In this document: one piece after another, positions 24,159 through 34,760 of the stretch
Numbering within the stretch: the first letter of the stretch is position 1
How the letters are laid out: each line of letters opens with the position of its first letter
Origin: Tubiluchus corallicola
Lineage: Eukaryota > Priapulida > Priapulimorpha > Priapulimorphida > Tubiluchidae
NCBI GenBank assembly: GCA_030141605.1
Contig: JAQGDQ010000175.1
Span: 1-62,000, forward strand
Direction: 5' to 3'
DNA length: 62,000 nt
The notes under the pieces: model-generated
The model's input: the letters and a program-made list of their open reading frames with translations, nothing else
Databases searched by the model: none
What the model was told of the DNA's origin: nothing
Made by a program: the position numbers and the translations under genes

Positions 24159-27100
24159 GTGATTAACAGTCAATTTTTCTTAACAGTAAGAAAACTCCTA
24201 GGCATGAACTTCAAGGAGTAATATCTAAGTAATTTAATAAGGCAGTTATTACAGTTTTGAAACAGAACTTGACCGAAAACGGAAAAGGATTTGAACCAAC
24301 GCCCTTGAAGTTACAAGCCAACACTGCTATGGTTACTATAGACATCAGTCTGTTTTGATCATGCTGGTTTTATTAACTCTTATAGCTAACCAATCAATTT
24401 CCACCATCTCCAGAAATAAATTAGTTTTCTCATGTTAGACTAAATACTAATTAACTGGACTATTTTTGTAATTAATTTAGAGCACAAAGTGTTATTTAAC
24501 TATTTATAATCTTAAGTTTAAAATTATCAGTATTTTTAGAGTGAACTTACAATTATTAAATCATGCTTTAAACCAAACTTTGAAACAAGAACTTTCAATG
24601 GCTGTGTCCATTAGGATTAGAATTAACATTTGTCATTATCACAAATGGCTGCATGGTAACACAGCGTTCAAATTTGTAATCCAAAGGTTTAAATCCCGGT
24701 TCAATCTCAGCTTAGGAGGACCGGAAACACAAGACCTAAAACACGATGACCTCACTTTCAGTAATATGACCAAGAGCTTAATGGTTTTTCTTTATTACGT
24801 AACGTGGAGTTCGTTGCTAATGGCTGTAGCAGCGTTGGACTTCTGGTTCATATCCAGGTATGGGAACAATTTCGTAATCGGTCAAGTTTTGCTTCAAAAC
24901 TGTAACAATTGCAAGAATATGTAGCTTAATGTATATACATAATAGCATAATTTTACTGTGCTTCGAAGCCTTCAAACACCAAGTACGGTGCTTGTATCCA
25001 ATTTTATGAAAGGCCTATAATTAGTTGTGTGTTACTGGTACACTGACAACTTTTTCATAGTGCACATCCGGGAGGTAGCTGCGGGTCCGTGCAGGAGGAT
25101 CCCAAAATTGGGCACTTGTCTATCTTTTATATAGATTTTTTTCAAACTATGTGCATCACCAAATAGTTGAGTTTGATAAAACTATAATTAATGTAAAGTG
25201 GGTTGAGGCAGCACCAGAATTAACGATCGTCTACGATAATCGAGTAATCGATAATTGGCGAAAACGTAATTGCCCCACTCAAAATACCAAAAGTTTTTCT
25301 CGGCTTGTGTGCCACTCAGCAAGTTTAGAAAAGCCTTCACTAACAGTACAGGCAGGCCCTTGTGTATTCTAGCTTCGTTTTTGTGCCAAAATTGATTTTT
25401 GCGCCTAGTTAAGCCATTTTAGGGTTGCTGAATTTAATAAAGGATGGGTACCCTTTTTTTTCGTGCACATCTTCGGCTGCCATTTTGGGTTTCAAATTGG
25501 CCGTCACTAACATTAAAAAATTCATAACTTCCTCATAGGACGTACAGCTAGGTTCAGTTTTTTCACAAGTAAGAAAGTGGGATGGGCTAGACGTGCTTTA
25601 AATACTTTTAAAAAAAGTGGGAGTGGCTAAGTCAGGCGATAGGGCCCAAAATGTCCAAAGTGGTGCAAATGTCTTTGTCGCTCAATTCCTTGCTATATTT
25701 TGCTAGGATCCCACGTTGTTGCGTTTATTTCTGACATATTTCTAATCCAAATTTCTGACATAGCGCCCAGCACTATAACGAAATTAAGCCATATGTGTTT
25801 TATTAAATTTAACTTTAGCTCTTGCCGTTCGTTAGAGCGCTGGCACACAAATTGAACTTTACTACATAAAGTAGAAAATCACTCAAAATTAACTTTAGAG
25901 ATTAAAGGTAAAAAAACACGCCAATTACTGTCTACTCGCAAACTGAAATGCACCATAAGTAGAAATACACTATCGAAATAAAAACGAATTCGAGACGAAC
26001 TATTGGTCGAGAGACTCCTGAACTTGAGATTGTGGATCAAAAATCTGGCTGCGCCAATAGATGCGAAATTTGTTCTAGTATGTTGGTTCGCAGCTTTACG
26101 TTTAAGTTTTTGGATTTGTTAGAAAACGACGTCAATGTCGCGATCTTCAATTCACGATGCAAATCGAAAATCCGACTCTCTCTCAAATCGACGCAAAATT
26201 CATTCTAGTATATTCCTTTAAAAGTTTCATGACGATTCATTGCGAATTGTTGGAGCCGTAGGCTTTTTGAAAAATTATATTATTGCCGCCACCCTGAATT
26301 CAAAATGGCGGATCGAAAATCGGACTGCGATGCAGAATTCGTTCTGTTATAGTCCTATGAAGCTTTATGACGATCCGTTGAAAACGGCGAGCATTATCGC
26401 CGCTATCTTGAGTTCAAAATGGTGAATCGAAAAATGTCGAAAATCTGTTTACGTCAATCATAGCCGAATTCGTTCTAGTAAATTTCTGTAAAGTTGTAAC
26501 GATCTATTGAGACTTGGTGGAACCTTACGTTGTTTAAAATTAATAATGTTATCGAAGCCATCTTAATTTGAAAATGGAGGTTAGAAAATCCCACTCCCCG
26601 TCTGTGCGGAATTTGTTCTAGCATTTTCCTGTAAAGTTTCATGGCGATTCGTAGTGAGTTGGCGAAGCCTTAATTCAAGATGGCGGATCGGAAATTAACT
26701 CGTCAGTCGCTGCAGAATTCGTTCTAGCATATTTCTGTCTGTGATTTTTCTTGACAATCCATTGTGATTTCGTGGAGCCTTTTTTCTCAACGGTCATTCC
26801 TTCTCCGGCAACGGTAACAACAGCGGCGACGACGGTGACGACTTCAATGAAGAAGAACAAAAGCAAGACACACAAGAAGAAGAACAAGGACAATATTAAT
26901 AAGAACAGCAAGAAGAACAACAAAAACAGGAAGAAAAAGAAGGACAAGGACAGGAAGAACAACGATGACGACAACACGAGCAAGAAGAAACAAAAAGACG
27001 AAGCGGAAGAAGAAGAAGAAGAAGAAGAAGAAGGACGAGGAGGAAAAAGACAACGACAAGGACAAGTTCTCGACCAGTAACACCCCATATGGATGACATC

Positions 27101-30100
27101 GGCGTTGGCCTGAAGCTTACCATTTGCGTCTGCTTCTGTATATCATGCCAACAAGCGTGGTGGCTGGATTGCTCTTGTAAAAATCATTTTATTTTTGTTT
27201 GGCTAATTTCAAAATGTATATAGTAGATATCCCACTCTTGCCCTATGGCAAAAGGTATAAAATTTCCGGTTTGCTGCAGTTTATTAAATTGTTTCTCTTG
27301 TTCAGCATTACCTGCGCAGATGCCTTTTAAAGGAGAAAATGCTGTAATATTATTAGGAAACCGTACATGCTTCGATATCTTATGATATTAATTCCATTGA
27401 GATTGACTTTTCTGCTGGGTTTCAGTGAGTTGTTCGAGCGACCTTGACATTTGAACACCTCAATAATACAGATAAATTATGAATGTTTAGGAAATCTTTT
27501 AGCTTGTTTTATTCTATGACTATGAGTGGGTTAAAATTGTAAAAACTCTTTAAAGTAGTTTGTGTGTGACTTTCAATTTTGCAACAATGCAGTATTACAT
27601 ATAAAAAGCTTTTTGATCAGCAAAGACATTGAAAAGTAAATAGTACACTGAAAAGCAGTGTACACTAAAACTACACAGGAATTCTGTCATTTATATTTCC
27701 CTTTGCTTGCTGGTCGCTTAATCTGTTACCTCGTATTGCGTTGTTGTGTTTTTGTTTTGTAATGAGAACTACTAATATTATAATATTCATTACAATTTGT
27801 ACACTACTGAATCAACAGCATTCTGTTAAATTGCATCCAGCCTATGCTTGTAAGGTCTGCGTATTCCAAGTACATGTACTAATAAATAATATATATGCAT
27901 GGCATAGTTCAGGTAGAGCTTAGGACCATTATTATTCTTACTATGTAGTAATGACCATTCTGAAGTATTTGCTCTAATTCTATGTAAATTCTTGCAGCCG
28001 ATTTAAAATTTTTTGTTTCCTGCTCTCAAAATCAATACATAGCTAGTTATTAGCTACTGATACTGGCAAGCAATCACAATGGTTCAGAAGGTGATAGCTC
28101 AATGTAGCTATACATAAATACACATAAATGTGCAGTGCTATCCTCAATCCACTTAGCTTGCCGCAGTTTGTTTTGTAGTTGGAGTTACCGGCTATGTGAT
28201 TCGTATTGTTAACCTTGACTTTCATAAATACAGATGATTTGCCCTGGGTACCCGATAAACCGCTTTAGCCGTTATTGAATGTACCAAACTTACTGCATCA
28301 GCTCAACAAATAAACATTTTACATAACTATTGGATTATGTTAATAACTGGTGGTAGATGTGCATGAAATCTCTGATTGTAATGATTAAATCTGCATAATG
28401 TAATTTCTTTGGTAATTGTCGTCCATTGCTTTAATGTAGGCGTGTAACGTTCGCCGTGAGTTGAGTAGCCGCATCAAATTACACTAGGAATAGTCCTTTT
28501 TATTTTTTGGGTTTGCATCCAAAGTTGCCAATTATAACAGCATTTCCAATTTGCTTATTGATTTCCCATCCTGCTAGATTTTAATAGCTATTGACTGTGT
28601 TATGCAAATCAGCGTACATTTTGAAATGCATGAATCAGCAGCATGATATTACGATTTGAATCTTTTCACTGAGAAAAACAGCTCGATCTGCTCTTATTTT
28701 GGTTGAGTCAGCCGTTTTCCTTTGAAGACTTTCCATTTAAATTCTTTGATGCCCATTGAATGCCAGTGGAGTTGAATGCTAGTTCATCTATCAACATTAT
28801 TATCCTATATACAATGTTAAATCGTCGCACAGAAAATCGTCGCAGAGAGAGGGAGAGAGAAAAAGAGAGATAAAGAATACAGAATACCCGAAACCATTTC
28901 TTGGAAAAAACATAGTTTGTTAGTTTTATTTACTGACATTAACACAGGCAAAATACACGACAAAATTAACAGTCTTGCAGAAATGGTCCACTTTGTGTGC
29001 TGCAGAGTTAGAGCGGGTAACAAACCGCTTTTATATATTTTATCATTTAAATAAATTTAAAACTGTAAAAAAGCAACGTAAAGTAATTTGTTGACTTCAT
29101 TAAATCAAACATATTGTAAAGGATTGGTCTCTAAAATGTTCAGTAAGCTAACAATCTAACAATACGTTATCCTCATCTTGTATATCTCTGTCACATATAC
29201 AAAGGCTTTGATTATATGGAATTCTACTCCATCTAGCAGTTTACACCTTGACAATTTCGTACCTGAAGCTGCTATTCTACAGTGTTCTAACGAGCAAAGA
29301 TTTGCAGTGTACAAAGCATCGACAACAATTGTGGATTAATCTTCCCGAGACAGTATTGCTAACCAGTATTTTTTGGTCTCAGACTGACGCAAACTTTTAT
29401 TTTATCCCTTATATTCATTTCAACCATCACTTGTAGCCTGTTACATACAATAGTACACATTGGTGTTCTCTCGCGTTCTACTAATTGCAATACACGTGAC
29501 CTGCAAGTTATCTGTTGCCCCACTGGCTCAGTAAGACAAGGCAGATTTAAAAAAAGTTTATTCATGAAACAGTTTGGCCTGCTTTCATCCAAAAATTGCT
29601 TGCTTTGTTTTAAAATAATCTGTTTCAATCAATATTAAGCTGTTTCGCTTGAAACTCCCGATGCGGTTAAATATCTGACTTGTTTTGATTGGAGTAAATT
29701 ATGAGATTGTAAGCTGTTGACCGTAAAAATTGTTCGTTTCATTTCACTTTTGAAAAGGAAGTCAGCGTCGCAACGTTGCACACGCATGCACGCACATAGC
29801 ACGCATAATCTTTAGTTGTCTTATAACATTAAACACATTATTTATTTGTGCAAAACTGTAGAAAAGAAGTGCCCCAGATGCAAAGCTGACAGTATAACGA
29901 CATTTTTACTTCAAAATTGCTAATAAATTGAATACAATGAAATCATTTTTTTATCAAGGGTAGAAAGTTTTTACCTAAAATTGCTTAGTATACTGAAATT
30001 TTATCACTGACTGTATGAGAGTCAAAATTGAGAAATGTGCCAATAATTTGGAATAATTTATGTGCACACAAAGTATGCTAACAATACAAAGGTCTTATAT

Positions 30101-32951
30101 TTGAAGTCACGAGGTGGAAAAGAAAATGGCAGAAACTACGCTAGCAATTTGGTGACAACACAAATCAAGGTCATTTCTGTCTTACAAAATTGTTTTCATT
30201 AGGAATAACTGTCCAAATTATTGTTGCTGTAAGAGGACTTATAGCCACTTCAAAAAATGGAAAGTTTGGTTTTCTCTCTAATTCGATTAGTTGCAAGAGC
30301 TTCAGGGCTCTGTATTCGCAATTATAACAGAAGCGGCAACTGTAGTGCCAACAGCAAGGGTAATTATAAAGCAAAAATAATGGTCCTGAGTTTCCTGGCA
30401 TATAATTATCCGGGTTATTCTGAGAAGCATAATTAGTAGCACAGTGAGATAAACATGACAAACGTGGAGGCATCGTTACAGTAACTGTTGTCTGCCATCA
30501 AGAAGGTGGGGGTACGTGGCTTGGTCCTTCTACCACAGATCCAGGACATATTTTTTTACGCAGTCCCCCAGCCTGCAAGCTGATGTCTAGCTCTTAGTGC
30601 GTAAGGATTATTAATGTTGATAGTTATGACAGTACTAGAATTTGAGATAAACATTGAATCTGTATAGATGCGTGAGCCATGCACAGGTTCTCCTTCACAA
30701 GCCAGATTTGGAACCAGTTTTCCAGCGGTAACTTACACATTTACTATCGTCAGGTTTATAAAATTTTGATTCACCAAAAACAAGAGAGCGAATAGGTTAA
30801 ACAGTATCTCTAGTAATATGCTATCATGCAGAATATCTAAATTATCATTACACTCACTTTTTGTAGCTCTGTCCCTTCATGTGTTTGCTGGGCTTGTCAA
30901 GACAACACGCCATTTACACACCTAGGAGTCGTCACTCATCAGGAGGCCAGGATTCAATTCGGCCGCTTTTTCTTTACTACCAACCCCGTTCAGATGTAGC
31001 CAGATACGCAGCGTCCCATAAATAACAACAAAACGAAAGCTGAACAAAACAAACCACTCAAACAGACAGTATAATCATCACAGCAACATCTGTATAATGA
31101 ATAATACAAGATACAACAAAAGCTCCTTAGCATCAAGAAGTTACGACCGGTGCACGGTAAAATTGTCACAGGTAAAAATGACACAGGTAAAAACTGTAGA
31201 GGAAGTATAGCACGGCAAAAATGGCACACGAAAATTGTATGGTAAGAATGGCACAGAAAAAATGGCACAGGATAAAATAGCACTAGTGAGAAAATAGGAA
31301 AAATAGCACGCTTATAAAATATGAGTTTAGCATTAGATTTACTGTGGGATATAATTACTTTAGTTATTATATCTCTGCCAGAAAGTTATGCTTCAACTCT
31401 GTTTGTTTGTTTGTTTGTTTTTGTCTGTTATATGTTGATTACGTAAAAACTACTTAACAGGTTTCCACGAACCTGTGGAGCGGTTGAATAGGGGCAAGAA
31501 AAATGCATTATGATGCAGCTTCCTGGACAGGGGAGGGTGAAAACTGCCAAAATAACCGTTTTTTGCCTATTGTTTTTTTCACAAGTTTCTTTTTCTACTT
31601 TTCCATTTGTGCCCTTTTTCCTATGCCATTTTTACCTTGCCATTTTTTCTGTGTCATTCTTACCGTGCCATTTTTCCTGTGCCATTTTTACCGTGCCATT
31701 CTTTCTGTGCCATTTTTACCGTGCCATTTTTCCTGTGCCATTTTCACCTGTGCTGTCTTTACCTATATTGCTTAAAACCATGTGTTAACGAATGTAGTTT
31801 GCCAAACGAATCTATTCATTTTCGTATCGTGGTATATACATGCCAGGCTTATATCTATTAGCAGCTAGAAATATGGCTTCTACTTTTGTGTTTTTTCAAC
31901 CTTTAACTAACTTATCAAATTTGTAAAAAGATTTTTGCTTAACTGTTAACTAGTTGCAGTTCACTAGCTCTCTTTGAACGCTTAGGCTCGTAACACTTGA
32001 GCTTGAGGGCGTTTATTATTATTACAAATTAGTATTTATTTGGCATCCCAAGTAGTAGCTACACAGAACTTTATTGAAAATTTGTCTGTGTGAACAATTT
32101 AATTCCTTGTCACAGTTTATGCTGCGTTTTACCCACGATTATTTGTACTTTCAAACCAGCTCAGAAAATCGCTGATATTTGCAGCCGTGTATCGTGGTCT
32201 GCTTAACTGCAAAACATTGAATAACGTTACTGTGAAGGACAACTTATATGTATCACGCATTGTTTTGCATCCTTGAAAACTGTCTGGGTTTGTTCAAACT
32301 TTGCCTGTCGCCCATGCCTATTGAAAACCTAGTGGCCTGTGTGCATGCCGATTGCTGGATAAATTTTTGAGTTCAGTTTTTCTCTTTTTAGCTAACCAAC
32401 ATGCAACTAATGGTGGACTCAGGCGCTCGGGAACGGGTAACATAGGAAGAGCAAAAGTGAAGACATTGAAAATGACATTGATAATAGTGATAGCATTTAT
32501 ATTGTGTTGGACACCGTACTATGTCATGTGCCTTTGGTACTGGTTTGACCGCGAGACGGCGCGCAAAGTAGATCCAATCATTCAACGAGGTTTATTCTTA
32601 TTTGCTGTTTCCAATTCGTGTATGGACCCCATAGTATATGGCTTCTTCACCATGAATTTAAAACGAGAGATTCGACGGTGCTGCCCATGTTTGAACAAAG
32701 AACAAAAAAGGGATACATTGTTCAACTCTTTTTATTCCGGTGGTCATCAACCAGTAGCTAAATATGATTCTGATGAAGGTAGGTCTCCGTTACGACAGAT
32801 GTCCATGTATGAAGGACGCAATCGAGCGATCAGGAAACCAAGATCAAATCCAAACGATAGAAAGTCGGAACCTTTAATAAACGCAGATTCTTGTAATAAT
32901 AAAGCTGCTTCACATGGCTCACCAGCAAGCACAGAAGCAAGTTGTGTCTGA
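23954..32951 (+). CDS. GnRH/AKH-type neuropeptide G-protein-coupled receptor (3' part)
   Basis: Two exons, 23954-24158 and 32392-32951, join in phase: a split GCT codon with G on one side and CT on the other. They give about 254 C-terminal residues of a class A GPCR. Seen directly are an ECL2 with the conserved Cys (WFQQCVVYNFF), TM5 (FAMYLLPLVVITVSYAVILY), TM6 (KTLKMTLIIVIAFILCWTPY, then VMCLWYWFD) and TM7 (LFLFAVSNSCMDPIVYG). TM7 carries DPxxY instead of the usual NPxxY. That Asp, the CWTPYY-x-x-x-x-WYWFD block and the LKMT start of TM6 are typical of the GnRH/AKH/ACP receptor family. A palmitoylation-type RRCCPC follows TM7, then a long Ser-rich tail. By family knowledge it is a plasma-membrane receptor for a GnRH- or AKH-like peptide, usually Gq-coupled. 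The N terminus through TM4 is not in the visible exons, so it is incomplete. The choice among GnRH, AKH and ACP receptors is not resolved. Confidence 0.88.
24270..24352 (-). repeat. tRNA-derived SINE-like fragment
   Basis: Read on the minus strand, the segment contains TAGCAGTGTTGGC (A-box-like) and, about 30 bases later, GGTTCAAATCC (nearly perfect B box, GGTTCRANNCC), followed by a TCCTTTT end. The arms do not fold into an intact tRNA, so it is a decayed tRNA-derived element in the receptor intron. Confidence 0.4.
24360..25970. other. intronic stretch, no gene
   Basis: Inside the 8.2-kb receptor intron. The 127-codon frame at 24541-24924 and the one at 25151-25372 have no domain resemblance and no splice borders that would keep the receptor frame. 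Confidence 0.4.
25975..26790 (+). repeat. satellite-like array, copy 2 (about 105-145 bp monomers)
   Basis: The left flank repeats that of the 15.5-kb copy (ATTGGTCGAGAGACTC, then GATTGTGGATCAAAAATCTG). Six diverged monomers start near 26066, 26197, 26335, 26465, 26609 and 26715 with an RAATTYGTTCTAGYA motif. Each contains a GTTTCATGACGATTC-like block and a near-palindrome such as GAATTCAAAATGGCGGATCG. Pairs of monomers across the two arrays look no more alike than neighbours do, so the arrays are old. The array ends in a GAA-rich tract. Confidence 0.8.
26840..27072. repeat. purine-rich GAA/GACAAC low-complexity tract
   Basis: An imperfect AAGAAGAACAAGGAC tract ends in about ten GAA units. 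Long open frames on both strands (Lys/Glu-rich one way, Ser/Leu/Phe-rich the other) are products of the repeat, not genes. Confidence 0.9.
27080..30880. other. intronic stretch, no gene
   Basis: Receptor intron continues. Short GA runs occur near 28845-28875. No exon-like segment keeps the receptor phase and no mobile element is recognised. Confidence 0.4.
30890..30970 (+). repeat. possible tRNA-derived fragment
   Basis: GCCAGGATTCAATTCGGC near 30950 has a B-box-like GGATTCAATTC inside short complementary arms. The A box is not clear. Tentative. Confidence 0.22.
31147..31770. mobile_element. foldback-like element with arms made of 14-bp tandem repeats
   Basis: The right arm (about 31608-31764) is an array of 14-bp units. 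GTGCCATTTTTACC alternates with GTGCCATTTTTCCT or GTGCCATTCTTTCT, giving a 28-bp dimer. The left arm (about 31150-31310) holds the inverted form (AAAATGGCACAGG, GGTAAGAATGGCACAG and so on), more diverged. The 300-bp middle includes a (GTTT)n run (31404-31425) and no coding frame. Long inverted arms built of short direct repeats are the hallmark of foldback elements. Open frames across the arrays are repeat artefacts. Confidence 0.65.
31775..32391. other. end of the receptor intron
   Basis: Ordinary intron sequence. The acceptor TCTCTTTTTAG ends at 32391. Confidence 0.6.
32392..32951 (+). CDS. receptor last coding exon: ICL3, TM6, TM7, C-tail
   Basis: The exon begins with the two bases completing the split Ala codon and runs to TGA at 32949-32951. 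It encodes a basic ICL3 (GGLRRSGTGNIGRAKVKTLK), TM6 with CWTPYY, TM7 with SCMDPIVYG, helix 8 ending RRCCPC, and a tail of about 90 residues with many Ser and Arg residues (possible kinase sites). The open frame starting upstream at 32352 is intronic. Confidence 0.9.
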
Positions 32952-34760
32952 TTGACTGTTGTTAGAGAAACAAATTGTGTGACAATCTATAGGGTCTTAT
33001 AGGGCCACAAGAGTAAGCTTATGTGGAATGATAAAAGACCAAAATTGACTGTGACAAATAATTTCATTGTCTGTAGCATTGTGAGAATGCGATTAGTACA
33101 CTAGCACTAACATGCCCTATACAACAGTATTGTACAAATTTTACTAAGTTATGGTACAATATTGCTGATACACAAACATTCATGTAAGGAATTAAATGCA
33201 ACAATGTGCGTTCACACTGTGACATGTAAAATGTATCACAGAATTTAAACTCAATACTCATGATACCTGCTCTTCTTGCTCATATGTGGCAGGCTTGTTG
33301 TGTACAAGTAATTTACATCTAAAAATTATTACCAAGCTAAGAATGGCTTGTTGTAACAGAAATTTATAGTTTTTGTCATAGGTGAATGTTCTATGTTAAG
33401 CCTACACATAGAAAAAAACAATTCTGTAGGTATTTACAGCTTACATAAAAACATATACACTATATTTTGTTCCATAACTACAATTGGCAAAATTGAAAAC
33501 AGTGACACTTAGTATTAGTTTACTTTCTTTTTTCACAGTTAAACCATGGAAGCAGTAGCTCATTAGCACTTAAAAACTGGCTGTGGCTTATAGAGTTGAC
33601 TAACGTGATTGACTTTGTTTTAGTGTAAATTTGAGTGATTCAAGAATGAAAACTGTTTGCAGTGTGTTGTTTAAGCAGTGGATATTTAGGATTTGCCACA
33701 TCATTGATCAGTATGGATCATGAAACCGAAGAGATCCTTTTTTCGCTATATTACCTAGCACATTGAAAAAAGAAATTTTGGTGAAACAGTCAGAAGGTCT
33801 ATTTTTGCTCATAAATTATTATAGTACAGCCTACACATGCATTAGTTAAGAGATTTGTTGTTACTGTGGTCAGCTACCAATATCTCTCCTGCACTGTTTA
33901 AATTGAATTATGTTAATTTTGGAATTTTGGAATTAAGTCAGCTAGCTTCATTAGAAATGATAATAGTGTATTTTGTCAATGACACAACTTGTGATTTTTT
34001 TCAATTCGTTTTAGAATGAAGTTATAGAGTTGGTATTTTCCAACTTACTGTCAGTGTGTAATGATTTTTATCACTTTATTTGTAGCAGTGTGAGCTTTTC
34101 CAGGATAATTTTGATTTCTTACAGTATTTTCGTGATGTTATTTTGTGTTGCATAATTAGTTTATTATGACTTGAGTTATGAAAAATATGTAGGTATTAAG
34201 AAAATTGACTTTTGTTATCTCTACTTGATTATAATGAAGAATATAGATTGTTATTTCGTATAGTAAGTTGACAGCAGGACACACTGGGTAAACAATACAT
34301 AGTTACGGTGGTAAGAACATTTGTGAAAATCATAATAGTGTCAATGTTTCTCACATAATGCCGGCCGTAACACAAGCCGATTTACTCAGATAAGCTCATC
34401 AGAAAGTCTTTTGTGTAACAATGACATATCTCTTCTTATTGGTGTCTTTCATAAAGATTGTTTATAAAGTAAATATCGCAACTATTACAGTACGTATAGG
34501 TAGACTTCTGTAGTGTTCTCGTAGTTATTACAATGTGCACGATTGGTGACGATTCAACCAATCAGAATAAATTTTGCGTTTCGATTAATTTTCGGTAGAG
34601 GTTTTAATGTGTCGAAGGCACAACGCATCACACGATTCGTTGCAAAGATGACTGTCAACGAGACGCCTCTTGGTTTGTGCTGCTATCTATTGGACGTTTT
34701 AATACACTTCCTTCTCGTCTGCAAAGATGAACAATAAAATCTGTATGAAGGATTGCGTAT
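32952..34760 (+). other. probable 3' untranslated region of the receptor gene
   Basis: No further coding sequence follows the stop. The first AATAAA in this stretch is at 34733-34738, a plausible polyadenylation signal giving a 3' UTR of about 1.8 kb. Its end is inferred, not observed. Confidence 0.4.

Noticed and set aside
24541-24924. 127-codon open frame in the receptor intron
   Set aside because: Composition is not helpful, no family match, and it does not fit the receptor phase.
26675-27123. Several overlapping open frames on both strands (up to 137 codons)
   Set aside because: They are translations of a GAA/purine-rich tract; composition follows the repeat and no domain is present.
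31608-31764. CRISPR-like array
   Set aside because: Units are contiguous 14-mers without unique spacers, and the genome is that of an animal.
31503-31861. Plus-strand frames with repeated PFFLCHFYRAIF
   Set aside because: Produced by the 14-bp arrays of the foldback-like element.
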